Shown one piece after another: positions 16,775-26,545 of a stretch of 64,000 nucleotides of DNA. Every line of letters starts with the position of its first letter. Position 1 is the stretch's first letter. The stretch is from Proteobacteria bacterium UBA2363 (GTDB lineage: Bacteria > Pseudomonadota > Gammaproteobacteria > Xanthomonadales > UBA2363): positions 528 to 64,527 of the forward strand of contig DDTN01000041.1 in assembly GCA_002344355.1 (NCBI GenBank), read 5' to 3'. A program made the translations under genes and the position numbers. The notes below the pieces were generated by a model. The model made no database searches, was not told the origin of the DNA, and was given only the letters and a program-made list of their open reading frames with translations.

Positions 16775-19444
16775 GTGCACGGATGGCAGGACCGGGAGGG
16801 CGGGGCCGGGGAGCGCGACGAAATCGGCGCCGCGCCCGCGCGGCCGGCGGTCGCCGTGGCCTGGGGGCTGCTCGCGTTCGTGGTCGGCGCCATCCTCAGC
16901 GTCCTGGCGGGGATCTGGCACCAGCGCACGCTCGCCGAGGAGCGCAGCCAGGACCTGGTGCGCAGCGCCGAACGGGCGATCGACGGGATCCGCCTGGAAC
17001 TGGAACTGGCCGGGCGCCTGGTGCGATCGGTGCAGGCCGTGTTCCTGGCCTCGGAAGCGGTCGGCCAGGACGAGTTCGAGCGGCTGCTGCGCGGCATCGA
17101 GGCCGACGGCGGCTTTCCGTCCCTGCAGGCGCTGGCGTTCGCGGCGCGCGAGGAGGCTGGCGACGGCAGGACCCGCTACGTCACCCGGATGATCGCCCCG
17201 GTGCGCGGCAACGAGCGCATCCTGGGGCTCGACATCGCAACCCAGCCGGCCAACCTGCAGGCGCTCGAGCAGTCGCTGCTGATCGACCGGCCGGTGATGT
17301 CGGCGCCGTTCCGCCTGGTCCAGTTCAGCGACGCCGAACGGCGCGGCATGACCATCCGGTTGCCGGTGTTCTCGGCGGGCGAGCCGCCGGTGACGCCCGA
17401 GCAGCGGCAGGCGCGCATGCTGGGTTCGCTGGCGGCGTCCTTCGATCTCGACGGCCTGCTGTCCAGCGCCGTGGCCTCCGAGCTGCGCACCGTGTTCCGG
17501 ATCCGCGTCCTGGACATCACCGACGGCGGGAGCGGCGTGCTGCTGCACGACTTCCGGCCCGATGCCGGCGACCGCAGCGCGGGCGTGGCGGTGACCGAGG
17601 ACGTCGAGTACGGCAGCCGGCGCTGGCGGGTCGAACTGGTCGCGGTGCCCTGGGACGGCGTGCTGTACGGCTTCCCCCTGCTGACCATCGCGATCGGCCT
17701 GCTCGGCAGCGTCCTGCTGGCCCTGCTGATCTGGTCGCTGGTCGGCACCCGCGCGCGCGCGCAATCCCTGGCGCAACGCATGACCGCCCGCTACCAGGCC
17801 AGCGAGGCGCGCTTCCGCACCCTCAACGAGCGCCTGCCGGTGCTGGTGGCGCTGGCGCGCGCCGACGACGGCCGCATCGAGTACCTCAACGCCGCCGGCC
17901 GTCGGCGGCTGGGCGTGGATCCCGACCGCGGCATCGGCATCGGCCTGGAGGCGATGCTCGCCGATTCCGAGCTGCGCGCGCGGGTGCTGGCGGTCGCGGC
18001 GGGCGCGCCGGCGCTGGTCGAGGAAGCGGCGCACATCGGGCCGGGCCGCGGTTTCTGGGCCAGCCTGTCGGTGGCGCGGGTCGCGCTGGACGGCGCCGAC
18101 CGCCTGCTGATCGTCGCCAGCGACGTCACCGAACTGCGCGAGCTGGCCGAGCGGCTGCGCCACCAGGCCAGCCACGACGAGCTGACCGGCCTGCTCAACC
18201 GGCGCGGCTTCGAGCAGGCGCTCGACGACGCGATCGCCCTGGTCGACGCCGGCGGCGCGCCGCGCGCCCTGCTGTACATGGATCTCGACCAGTTCAAGGT
18301 GGTCAACGAGAGCGTCGGCCATGCCGCCGGCGACGCCCTGCTGGTGCACCTCGCCGGCCGCCTGCAGCGTTGCCTGATGCCGGGCGACCGCCTCGCCCGC
18401 CTGGGTGGCGACGAGTTCGGCGTGCTGCTTGCCGACGGTCGCGAGGAGGTGGCCCGGATCGCCGCCGAACGGATCCGCCAGGCGGTCGCGGAGATCGTCT
18501 GGAGCCACGAGGACCGCAGCTACCCGGTCAGCGCCAGCCTCGGTCTGGTCCTGCTCGACCAGCCCGGACGCCGCCGCCAGGAACTCATGTCGCTGGCCGA
18601 CACGGTCTGTTTCCTGGCCAAGGAAGGCGGTCGCAACCGGCTGCGCATCTACCGTGCCGACGACCTCGAGAGCGTCGGCCGGCGCACCGCCCTGGATGCG
18701 GTCGGCCGGGTCCGCCAGGCGATGGCGGACGGCCGCCTCGAGCTGCACTACCAGGAGCTGGTGCGCGTGCGCTCGGGCCGCGAAGGCGAGGGCCCCCACA
18801 TCGAGCTGCTGTTGCGGATGCGCGATCCCGATGGCCGGCAGGTCGCGCCGGTCGACTTCATTCCCGCGGCCGAGCGCTTCGGCTTGATGCCCCAGCTGGA
18901 CCGCTGGGTGATCGAGGCCGCGCTGTCGAATTTCGAGCGGCTGCATCCGCAAGGCCAGTCGCTGGCGCGGTGCGCCATCAACCTGTCCGGCGCCACCGTC
19001 GACGACGAGGGCTTCGCCGATTTCCTGCTCGCCGCCATCGCCCGCCATGGCGTGCCGGCGCGCAAGCTCTGCTTCGAGATCACCGAGACCACCGCGGTCG
19101 GCAACATGCCGCGCCTGCTCGCGATGATGCAGCGGCTGCGCGCGGCCGGCTGCTGCTTCGCGCTCGACGATTTCGGCACCGGCACCGCGTCGTTCGGCTT
19201 CCTCCGGCAGCTGGCGGTGGACGCGGTCAAGATCGACGGCAGCTTCATCAGCCGCATCGATCGGGACCCGATGAGCCTGTCGATCGTCCGGGCGATCGTC
19301 GAGATCGGCCACCAGGCCGGGCTCGACGTGGTCGCCGAATGGGTCGACTCCGAGGCGATCCTGGAGCGTGTGCGGGCGCTCGGCGTCGACTGGGCACAGG
19401 GCTACCACCTGCACCGCCCGGAGCCTGCCGTGTTCTGCCGATGA
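16775..19444 (+). CDS. CHASE-PAS-GGDEF-EAL cyclic-di-GMP signalling protein
   Basis: 889-residue membrane-bound enzyme. A TM segment (residues 28-50) and another (about 303-330) flank a periplasmic CHASE-type sensor. A PAS-like domain (350-460) follows, then a GGDEF domain with intact GGDEF at 544-548 and an EAL domain from about 650. EAL residues are well kept: E677 in ELLLR (the EAL triplet reads ELL), NLSG, FEITET, DDFGTG, VKIDGSF and QGYHLHRP, so phosphodiesterase activity is likely. The inhibitory I-site RxxD is absent (MPGD). It sits between an ABC ATPase and its permease, suggesting a link between c-di-GMP and that exporter. GTG start is inferred. Confidence 0.93.
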   Translation: MHGWQDREGGAGERDEIGAAPARPAVAVAWGLLAFVVGAILSVLAGIWHQRTLAEERSQDLVRSAERAIDGIRLELELAGRLVRSVQAVFLASEAVGQDEFERLLRGIEADGGFPSLQALAFAAREEAGDGRTRYVTRMIAPVRGNERILGLDIATQPANLQALEQSLLIDRPVMSAPFRLVQFSDAERRGMTIRLPVFSAGEPPVTPEQRQARMLGSLAASFDLDGLLSSAVASELRTVFRIRVLDITDGGSGVLLHDFRPDAGDRSAGVAVTEDVEYGSRRWRVELVAVPWDGVLYGFPLLTIAIGLLGSVLLALLIWSLVGTRARAQSLAQRMTARYQASEARFRTLNERLPVLVALARADDGRIEYLNAAGRRRLGVDPDRGIGIGLEAMLADSELRARVLAVAAGAPALVEEAAHIGPGRGFWASLSVARVALDGADRLLIVASDVTELRELAERLRHQASHDELTGLLNRRGFEQALDDAIALVDAGGAPRALLYMDLDQFKVVNESVGHAAGDALLVHLAGRLQRCLMPGDRLARLGGDEFGVLLADGREEVARIAAERIRQAVAEIVWSHEDRSYPVSASLGLVLLDQPGRRRQELMSLADTVCFLAKEGGRNRLRIYRADDLESVGRRTALDAVGRVRQAMADGRLELHYQELVRVRSGREGEGPHIELLLRMRDPDGRQVAPVDFIPAAERFGLMPQLDRWVIEAALSNFERLHPQGQSLARCAINLSGATVDDEGFADFLLAAIARHGVPARKLCFEITETTAVGNMPRLLAMMQRLRAAGCCFALDDFGTGTASFGFLRQLAVDAVKIDGSFISRIDRDPMSLSIVRAIVEIGHQAGLDVVAEWVDSEAILERVRALGVDWAQGYHLHRPEPAVFCR

Positions 19445-19484
19445 CCCGGGCGGCCCGGCTTCCGGCGTGCCGGGGCCGGCCGCC

Positions 19485-21848
19485 GTGACCACCCTGCATC
19501 GCAAGTTGTGGCGCGAGCTGCGCCAGCTGGGCGGCCAGGTCCTGGCGATATCCGCCGTGCTCGCCGCCGGCATCGCGACCATGGTCATGGCCCTGGGCAA
19601 CCACGCCGCCCTCAGCGACACCCGCACCCTGTACTACGGCGACCAGCACTTCGCCGACGTGTTCGCCCAGGCCAGGCGCGCGCCGTTGGCGCTGCTCGAC
19701 GCCGTGCACGCGATTCCGGGCGTGCGCCAGGCGCAGGCGCGCGTGGTGGCGTATGCGCCCCTGGAGATCGAGGGATTCGACGGCCCGGTGACCGGGCGCT
19801 TCGTGTCGCTGCCTGCGGCCGGCGACCCCGGCCTCAACGGCGTCTGGCTGCGCCGCGGCCGCGTCGCCCTGGCCGACGGCGAGGTGGTGGTCGGCGAGGC
19901 CTTCGCCGACGCCCACCGGCTGGTTCCCGGCGACCGGCTGGTGGCGGTGCTGAACGGCCGCCGCCACGCGCTGGTCGTGGTCGGCATCGGCCTGTCGCCG
20001 GAGTTCGTCTACCCGATCCGCCCGGGCGACGTGTTCCCGGACTTCCAGCGCTTCGGCGTGTTCTGGATGGCGCGCGAACCGCTCGCCGGCGCCTTCGACC
20101 TCGACGGCGCCTTCAACGACCTGGCGATCGCCCTGGACCGCAGCGGTCGGGAGGCGGCGGTGATCGAGCGTCTCGACGCCCTGCTGGCCGCCTATGGCGG
20201 CCTCGGGGCGCACGGTCGCGACCTGCAGGTCTCGCACCGGTTCCTGGAGGAGGAGCTGGACCAGCTCGAGGTGATGGCGCGCCTGTTCTCCGCGATCTTC
20301 CTGGGCGTCACCGCGTTCCTGCTCAACATCGTGCTCGGTCGGCTGATCGCTGGCCAGCGCGAGCAGATCGCCGTTCTGAAGGCGTTCGGCTACAGCCGCG
20401 GCCAGGTCGCGGCCCACTACGGCCAGCTTGCGCTGGCGATGGTCGCCGTGGGCATCGTGCCGGGGCTGCTGCTGGGCGCCTGGATGGGGCGGGCGATGGC
20501 CGGCCTGTACATGGCGTTCTACAGCTTCCCCTACCTGGTCTGGCGGTTGCCTCCGGAGCTGGTGCTGCTGGCATTCGCCTTCGCGGTGGCGGCCGCCGCG
20601 GTGGGCACCGCATCGGCCCTGGCCAGGGTGTTCGCGCTGGCGCCGGCCGAGGCGATGCGACCGGAGGCGCCGGCGCGGTTCCGGCGTGGCCTGGTCGAGC
20701 GGCTCGGGCTCGGGCGCCTGCTGGGTCCGGCCGGGCGCATGATCGTGCGCAACCTGGGCCGGCGACCGCTGCGCTCGCTGCTGTCCATCACCGGCATCGC
20801 CCTGGCCGGCGGCATCCTGGTGATGGCGAGATTCCAGGCCGGCGCGATCGAGTACATGATCGAGGTGCAGTTCGGCCTGGCGCAGCGCGACGACCTGACC
20901 GTCGGCTTCGCGGAGCCGACCAGCGGCCGCGCCGCCTTCGACCTGGCGTCGATGCCCGGGGTGACCCGCGTCGAGGGCTTCCGGACCGCGGCGGTGCGCC
21001 TGCGCCACGGCCATCGAAGCCACGACACCGCGCTGCTGGGACTGCCGGAGGGCGGCGCCGCGACCCTGCGGCGCGTGCTCGATGTCGGGTTGCAGCCCCT
21101 GGCGGTGCCGGGGCAGGGCCTGGTGCTGACCGACCACCTGGCCCGGATGCTGGCGATCCGCCCGGGCCAGCGCCTGCAGGTGGAGTTCCTGGAGGGCCAT
21201 CGCCGAACCGTCGAGGTCGAGGTGCATGGCGAGGTCGCCGAGTTCCTGGGCGTCGGCGCCTATGCCAGCCGTGCCACCGTGAACCGGCTGCTGGCGGAGG
21301 ACGACGCGATCAATGGCGCCTGGCTCGGGCTGGACGAGGGCGCCCGGCCGCAGGTGGTGGACGCGCTGCGCGCGTCGCCGAAGGTCGCCTTCGTCGGCGA
21401 CCGCAAGGCGACCATCGAGGGGTTCCGGTCGACCATGGCGCGCGGCATCCTGACCTTCACCCTGGTCGCGACCCTGATGGCGGGCTGCATCTGCGTCGGG
21501 GTGATCTACAACGCCGCGCGGCTGACCCTTGCCGAGCGGGGTCGGGAACTGGCCAGCCTGCGCGTGCTGGGCTACACCCGCGGCGAGGTCCGGACCCTGC
21601 TCGCCGGCGAGTTGTTCACCCTGGCCTTCCTGGCCCTGTTGCCGGCGGCCCTGGCCGGTGCCGGCATGGCGGCACTGCTGGTGCGGGCCTTCCAGTCCGA
21701 CCTGTACCGCATCCCGCTGGTGCTGCCGGCCGCCGGATTCGCGTTCGCGGGCCTGGTGGTGCTGGCGGCGACCGCGGTGTCGACCCTGCTGGTCCAGGCG
21801 CGCCTGGACCGCATCGACCTGGTCGCCGCCCTGAAGTCGGGTGAATAG
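19485..21848 (+). CDS. ABC transporter permease with two FtsX domains
   Basis: 787-residue inner-membrane permease. First TM LGGQVLAISAVLAAGIATMVM near residue 13-33, large periplasmic domain, then an FtsX core (ARLFSAIFLGVTAFLLNIVL..., EQIAVLKAFGYSRGQVAAHY). A second half repeats the pattern after the coupling segment RMIVRNLGRRPLRSLLSITG, ending GRELASLRVLGYTRGEVRTLLAGE and VSTLLVQARLDRIDLVAALKSGE. The paired LKAFGYSRGQV and LRVLGYTRGEV helices are typical of duplicated FtsX/LolC-like permeases. GTG at 19485 chosen; another GTG at 19467 is possible. Works with the ATPase at 15999 and the adaptor at 22077. Confidence 0.9.
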   Translation: MTTLHRKLWRELRQLGGQVLAISAVLAAGIATMVMALGNHAALSDTRTLYYGDQHFADVFAQARRAPLALLDAVHAIPGVRQAQARVVAYAPLEIEGFDGPVTGRFVSLPAAGDPGLNGVWLRRGRVALADGEVVVGEAFADAHRLVPGDRLVAVLNGRRHALVVVGIGLSPEFVYPIRPGDVFPDFQRFGVFWMAREPLAGAFDLDGAFNDLAIALDRSGREAAVIERLDALLAAYGGLGAHGRDLQVSHRFLEEELDQLEVMARLFSAIFLGVTAFLLNIVLGRLIAGQREQIAVLKAFGYSRGQVAAHYGQLALAMVAVGIVPGLLLGAWMGRAMAGLYMAFYSFPYLVWRLPPELVLLAFAFAVAAAAVGTASALARVFALAPAEAMRPEAPARFRRGLVERLGLGRLLGPAGRMIVRNLGRRPLRSLLSITGIALAGGILVMARFQAGAIEYMIEVQFGLAQRDDLTVGFAEPTSGRAAFDLASMPGVTRVEGFRTAAVRLRHGHRSHDTALLGLPEGGAATLRRVLDVGLQPLAVPGQGLVLTDHLARMLAIRPGQRLQVEFLEGHRRTVEVEVHGEVAEFLGVGAYASRATVNRLLAEDDAINGAWLGLDEGARPQVVDALRASPKVAFVGDRKATIEGFRSTMARGILTFTLVATLMAGCICVGVIYNAARLTLAERGRELASLRVLGYTRGEVRTLLAGELFTLAFLALLPAALAGAGMAALLVRAFQSDLYRIPLVLPAAGFAFAGLVVLAATAVSTLLVQARLDRIDLVAALKSGE

Positions 21849-22076
21849 CGGGCTGCCGGAACAAGGCCTGCTGGCGGCGGCCTTGGCCGGCCGCTGGTCG
21901 AACCCGTTGCGAAGGCAGTCGAGTTGCCGGGTGCGCGTAGGCACATGCGCCGGCCGCGCGCCCTGCAAGTCGGCCGGAACGGCGTTTCCGCAACGGCCCG
22001 GTCGGTGCCTGGCGATCGGCCGCCCGGCTGCGTGGCGCCGGCGATTGCGGCATGCTGGGGCGCTGCGGAGGTCGAC

Positions 22077-23261
22077 ATGGCGTCATTGAAATCCCCCCGG
22101 GTCTGGCTGGCCCTGGTCGCCACGGCGGTGCTTCTGGCGGTCGTGCTCTGGCCCTCGGCGCGACTGGTCGATGCCGTCCGGGTCGACGTCGGCGACGTCC
22201 GCGCGACCGTGGAGGCCGAGGGCCGTACCCGCCTGGTCGACCGCTACCTGATCACCGCCCCGGTGCCGGCGATCGCGCGCCGGCTCCAGCTTGCACCCGG
22301 CGACGCCGTCGACGCCGGCCAGCCCCTGGTCGTGCTCGATCCGGTCGCCGCGGCGCCGCTCGACGCGCGCAGCCGCAGCGCGGCCCTGGCGACCATCGCG
22401 GCGGCGCGCTCGCGGCTGGCGGCGGCCGACCAGCAGCAGCGCGCCGCACAGGCGGCGGCGCGCCAGGCGCAGGCCGATGCCGAGCGCCAGCAGGCGCTGG
22501 CGGCGCGTGGCCTGGTGCCGGGGGAGTCGGGCGAGCGCGCCGCCACGGCACGCGAGCTGGCCGAGCGTGCGCTGGCCAGCGCGCGTTTCGGCCGCGCCAC
22601 CGCCGCGCACGAGCTGGAGCTGGCCGAGGCGGCCCTGCAGTCGGGGTTGCAGCCGGGCAACGGCGAGGGCCTGGTGCTGAGCGCGCCGGTGGCCGGCGTG
22701 CTGTTGCGCCGCCATTTCGAGAGCGCGCGACCGGTGCAGGCCGGCGAGCCGCTGCTGGAGATCGGCGACCCGGGCCGGCTGGAAGTGGAAGTCGACGTGC
22801 TGTCCGCCGACGCCGTGCGCCTGCGCGAGGGGATGGCGGTCGAGCTGTTGCGCTGGGGCGAGCCGCAGCCGCTCTCGGGACAGGTGCGCCGCATCGAGCC
22901 GGCCGGGTTCACCAAGTTCTCCGCGCTCGGCGTCGAGGAGCAGCGGGTCTGGGTGATGGTCGCCCTGACCAGCCCGCCCGCGCAATGGCAGCGGCTGGGC
23001 GACGCCTACCGGGTCAATGCCCGCTTCCTGCTGGACCAGGCCGTCGACGTCGTGCGGGTTCCGACCAGCGCGCTGTTCCGGGAGGGCGGCGGCCAGGCGG
23101 TGTTCCGGGTCGAAGGCGGCCGCGCGCGCTTGCGGGCGGTCGAGACCGGTCTGCAGGGCGGCGGCTTCACCCGGGTCCTGTCGGGCCTGGCGGCCGGCGA
23201 CGTGGTCATCGTGCACCCGGATCGGAACCTGGCCGACGGCGACCGCATCCGCCGGCCCTGA
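22077..23261 (+). CDS. HlyD/MacA-family periplasmic adaptor
   Basis: 394-residue membrane-fusion protein: N-terminal anchor (VWLALVATAVLLAVVLWPSA), a biotinyl-lipoyl half (TAPVPAIARRLQLAPGDAVDAG), a long alanine/glutamine-rich coiled-coil hairpin (about residues 95-185), the second lipoyl half (LSAPVAGVLLRRHF...AGEPLLEIGD) and beta-barrel/MP domains ending VLSGLAAGDVVIVHPD. It links the FtsX permease to a putative outer-membrane channel that is not in the window. ATG at 22077 with GGAG upstream. The 228-bp gap from the permease holds no convincing gene. Confidence 0.9.
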   Translation: MASLKSPRVWLALVATAVLLAVVLWPSARLVDAVRVDVGDVRATVEAEGRTRLVDRYLITAPVPAIARRLQLAPGDAVDAGQPLVVLDPVAAAPLDARSRSAALATIAAARSRLAAADQQQRAAQAAARQAQADAERQQALAARGLVPGESGERAATARELAERALASARFGRATAAHELELAEAALQSGLQPGNGEGLVLSAPVAGVLLRRHFESARPVQAGEPLLEIGDPGRLEVEVDVLSADAVRLREGMAVELLRWGEPQPLSGQVRRIEPAGFTKFSALGVEEQRVWVMVALTSPPAQWQRLGDAYRVNARFLLDQAVDVVRVPTSALFREGGGQAVFRVEGGRARLRAVETGLQGGGFTRVLSGLAAGDVVIVHPDRNLADGDRIRRP

Positions 23262-23433
23262 CGAGTCGACCGGTCAGGTCGTGAGGGCCAGCGGCGGGTT
23301 CGCCGGGCCCGACGTCCGCCCGCGACCTGGTCCAGTTCGTCCGGGCCTGGTCCGGTCGATGCGCGCCGGCCCATCGGAGGGCCGGGGACGGTCCGAACCG
23401 GTCAGGCCGTTCCCGGCGCCACCGGGGGCGCCG

Positions 23434-24510
23434 TCAGCCCTCGAAGCCGTCGGCGAACAGGCCGTCGGCGGGGACCAGGAAGGGCCGCCCGATCGAGCCG
23501 TCGCCCAGCGCGCTGCCGGCCAGTTCCTGCAGCGGTTCGGCATCGCCCGACGCTGCGGCATCGAACACCAGCAGGCGGTTCGCCATGGGCGCGCCGTTGC
23601 CCGCGACGGCGACCAGCAGGCGCTGGCGACGCGCATCGAAGGTGATGCCGGACAGGTAGCGCGGACTGGCGAAGCCCAGTCCGGTCGCCGGGCCCGCGAT
23701 CGCGTACAGGGCGGGGTCCGCGCCGCTGGCGGCGGCGTCGAACACCCTGATCTCGCCGGCGCGATCGCCGCCGCCGATGTCGCGGCTGGCGAGCAGGAAC
23801 AGCAGGCCGCTGTCCGGGTCGTGCGCCAGGCCGGCGGCACCGGCGGTGTCGGCGCCCTGCAGGATGCGGGTCGGCGCGACGTTGCCGTTGCCGGTGCGGG
23901 CATGGAACACGACCTTGGCGGCGAACGGACTGGTGGCGTCGTAGTCGATCACGGCGACCTCGTCGGTCGCGGGCAGGTACACCATCGAGGCGGGATTGTT
24001 GAGGGCGGTCTGGCCGCCGCTGCCACCGCCCCAGCTGATCGCGCGCAGGCGCGGCGCGGCGTTGCCGCTGGCCTGCAGCGGCCAGGTGTAGATGCAGCAG
24101 TTGCTGGCGATCACCATCAGTTCGCCGTGCGCCGGCAGCGGCAGCACGGTGCGCGGCTGGCCCAGCAGCGGCGGATCGAGCACGCGCAGCGGGGCGGCGT
24201 CGCCGGTCGCCCCGGCCGGGAACACCCGGATCGACTGCCCGAAATAGTCGGCGACATAGATCACCCCCTCGCCGGCCTCGTGGGCGCCGTCCATCGGCGT
24301 CAGCAGGCCGCTGGCCTCGCCACCCAGGGTGGCGGCCGGGGCCGCCGCGCCGTCGGCGGCGTCGTCGAAGCGCAGGACGGGATGCCGGACGCCGACCCCC
24401 GCGCCCGGCGCGATGCCGCCGACCAGGATGTCGGCGCGGGCCCGGGGCAACGGGCAGGCAAGCAGGAGCAGCAGGGCGAGCAGGGGCAGGGCGGTACGCG
24501 AGCACGGCAT
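23434..24510 (-). CDS. Secreted beta-propeller protein with C-terminal FADGFE tail
   Basis: 358-residue exported protein. Signal peptide (TALPLLALLLLLACPLPRARA, cleavage before DILVGG). The mature part has about six blades built on the pattern [VR]F-x-x-A-x-x-G-x-[AN]-x-P-x-x-x-[IL], for example VFPAGATGDAAPLRVL, VFDAAASGADPALYAI and VFDAAASGDAEPLQEL, like NHL or lactonase-type propellers. The last residues DGLFADGFEG nearly match the tail of the unrelated beta-helix protein ending at 30025. An upstream in-frame GTG at 24537 would lengthen the n-region; ATG 24510 is preferred. Function unknown, probably extracellular or surface. Confidence 0.82.
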   Translation of the reverse strand: MPCSRTALPLLALLLLLACPLPRARADILVGGIAPGAGVGVRHPVLRFDDAADGAAAPAATLGGEASGLLTPMDGAHEAGEGVIYVADYFGQSIRVFPAGATGDAAPLRVLDPPLLGQPRTVLPLPAHGELMVIASNCCIYTWPLQASGNAAPRLRAISWGGGSGGQTALNNPASMVYLPATDEVAVIDYDATSPFAAKVVFHARTGNGNVAPTRILQGADTAGAAGLAHDPDSGLLFLLASRDIGGGDRAGEIRVFDAAASGADPALYAIAGPATGLGFASPRYLSGITFDARRQRLLVAVAGNGAPMANRLLVFDAAASGDAEPLQELAGSALGDGSIGRPFLVPADGLFADGFEG

Positions 24511-24609
24511 GGCGAGGTTTCCGGAAGGGGTTGCCACCGGAAACGCGGGAAGCCGCCGGAAAACCTCATGGCGCCCGGTCGGGGCGTCCCGCCGGGCCGC
24601 CGGCCGCCT

Positions 24610-25083
24610 TCAGTCGCAGCGGATCTCGCCGACCAGGCGGTCGCCGGCGCGCGGCCGGCTGACCGATACCGTCAACGCCCGTCCGGCCAGCGGCGCGCCG
24701 TGGCTTGCCCGGGCCAGGCGGCACAGGTGGTCGCGGGCGTCCGGGAGCGGCCCGGGGTCGACATCGACCAGCAGGTGCGCGCGCTGCGCGCCGACCGCCA
24801 GGCCCACCAGCCGCACCGATTCGATGCGCGCCCGCAGCGTCTCGGCATCCCGCCGGGCCGCGCTCCCGGCGTCGTCGGGCGCGAGGCGTCCCAGGGCGCC
24901 GGCGGTGGCCTCGGCGTGGCTGCGCCACAGGGCATGGCCCAGTTCCTGGCGCACCTGCGGCACCGCCAGCATGCCGGCCAGGACGATCGCCGCCAGGACC
25001 AGGGCCCAGGGCCAGCGCGGCCGCCGTCGGCGGCCGGGGCGGCCATCGAAGGCGGGTCCGGCAAGGGAGCGGTCGCTGCGCAT
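24610..25083 (-). CDS. Hypothetical single-pass membrane protein
   Basis: 157-residue protein with a basic N-terminus (GRRRRPRWPW), one membrane segment (ALVLAAIVLAGMLAVPQV, about residues 28-45) and a C-terminal periplasmic part that is alpha/beta in character, ending RLVGEIRCD. No family is recognised. It lies 99 bp upstream of the propeller gene on the same strand and could be cotranscribed. Codon use looks native. The two Cys (DHLCRLARA and the C-terminal IRCD) could form a disulfide in the periplasm. Confidence 0.6.
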   Translation of the reverse strand: MRSDRSLAGPAFDGRPGRRRRPRWPWALVLAAIVLAGMLAVPQVRQELGHALWRSHAEATAGALGRLAPDDAGSAARRDAETLRARIESVRLVGLAVGAQRAHLLVDVDPGPLPDARDHLCRLARASHGAPLAGRALTVSVSRPRAGDRLVGEIRCD

Positions 25084-25264
25084 GGCGTGCAGTGTAGGCG
25101 GGTGGCGCCGGCGCTGCAGGGACCGGCCGGCGCCCGCGGGCGCGCCGCCGCCGGAGCGCCCGACGCCCCGGTCCCGGGACCTCCGGCACGGGCAGGCCGG
25201 GTCGGGTTCGCGCTAGGTTGCCCGGCAGCCACCCGCCCATCCCCGTCCCGTAGAGGAGTCCGCC

Positions 25265-26434
25265 ATGCCGATCTCTCGTCGCTCCCTGATCAAGCTCGGC
25301 ATGGCCGGTGGTGCAGCGCTGGCTGCGGCGCCGTTGCTGGCGGCCGGCGGCGGCCCCGCCGCGGCGCGGCAGGGCCGGCCATTGCGCATCCTGATCCTCG
25401 GCGGCACCGGCTTCACCGGGCCGCACCAGGTGCGCTACGCGCTGGCGCGCGGCCACCAGATCACCCTGTTCAACCGCGGCCGCCGCCCGCAGGCGTGGCC
25501 GGCGCAGGTCGAGGAACTCACCGGCGACCGCGAGACCGGCGAGCTCGATGCCCTGCGCGGGCGGGAGTGGGACGTCTGCATCGACAATCCCACCAGCGTG
25601 CCGCACTGGGTGCGCGACGTCGCCGACGTCCTCGACGGCAAGGTCGGCCAGTACATCTTCATCTCGACCCTGTCGGTCTACGCCGGCAACGCAACTCCCG
25701 GCGAGGACGAGGACGCGCCGCGCGCGACCTACGAGGGCGAGGATCCGATGCGCGAGACGCGCGCCTCGCTGATCGCCGACATGTCGCTGTACGGGCCGCT
25801 CAAGGCCGAGTGCGAGCGCGAGGCCGAGCGCCGCTTCGCCGGCCGCGCCACCCTGGTCCGGCCCGGACTGATCGTCGGGCCGGGCGACGAGACCGACCGC
25901 TTCACCTACTGGCCGGTGCGCCTGGCCCGTGGCGGCGACGTGCTGGCCCCCGGCGACGGCAGCGATCCGGTGATGTTCATCGATGCCCGCGACCTCGCCG
26001 AGTGGACCATCCGCCTGGCCGAGCAGCGCGCCTTCGGCGCCTTCAACGCGGTGGGTCCGGACTATCCGCTGTCCATGGCGGCCATGCTCTACGGCATCCG
26101 TGCCACCGGCAGCGCCGGCGCGCGGCTGCACTGGGCCGATGCCGACTGGCTGGCCGGGCAGGGCGTGCGCCCCTGGTCAGACCTGCCGGTGTGGATCCCG
26201 GGCCGCGGCGACAGCGCCGGGTTCCATACCCGCAGCATCGCCCGCGCCCTGGCCTCCGGACTGAGCTTCCGGCCGCTGGCACAGACCGCCACCGACACCC
26301 TGGCCTGGTTCCAGGGGCAGCCCGCCGAACGCCAGGCCCAGCTGCGCGCCGGGCTGCCGGCCCAGCGTGAAGCCGAACTGCTGGCGCAGCTGGCCAGGCG
26401 CGGATCCGCCGAGCCGGCGGCGGCCGGGGGCTGA
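25265..26434 (+). CDS. Tat-exported NAD-dependent epimerase/dehydratase-like SDR
   Basis: 389 aa. A twin-arginine signal MPISRRSLIKLGMAGGAALA opens the protein (SRRSLIK fits S/T-R-R-x-F/L-L-K), followed by an extended-SDR Rossmann fold: ILILGGTGFTGPHQV, nucleotide loop FNRGRRP, FISTLSVYAG and the active-site pair Y-G-P-L-K. VLRPGLIVGPGDETDRFTYW and MFIDARDLAEW are typical of epimerase-like members. Export of a folded, cofactor-loaded NAD(P) enzyme to the periplasm is what the Tat signal implies. ATG at 25265 has GAGGAG upstream, and TAGGTT lies near 25213. Substrate unknown. Confidence 0.88.
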   Translation: MPISRRSLIKLGMAGGAALAAAPLLAAGGGPAAARQGRPLRILILGGTGFTGPHQVRYALARGHQITLFNRGRRPQAWPAQVEELTGDRETGELDALRGREWDVCIDNPTSVPHWVRDVADVLDGKVGQYIFISTLSVYAGNATPGEDEDAPRATYEGEDPMRETRASLIADMSLYGPLKAECEREAERRFAGRATLVRPGLIVGPGDETDRFTYWPVRLARGGDVLAPGDGSDPVMFIDARDLAEWTIRLAEQRAFGAFNAVGPDYPLSMAAMLYGIRATGSAGARLHWADADWLAGQGVRPWSDLPVWIPGRGDSAGFHTRSIARALASGLSFRPLAQTATDTLAWFQGQPAERQAQLRAGLPAQREAELLAQLARRGSAEPAAAGG

Positions 26435-26545
26435 GCCCGGCCGCCGCTTCCGCCCCGTCCGCCCGTCGCCCCCGGAAACGGGCGCCCGGGTCGGCAGGCC
26501 CGGCGACCGCTGCGCCGGCAGCGCAGCGCCTGGCGGCATGTCGAG

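Noticed and set aside
21841..22089. 82-codon plus-strand frame between permease and HlyD adaptor
   Set aside because: Arg/Cys/Trp-rich text without family pattern, and overlaps the adaptor start; treated as non-coding.
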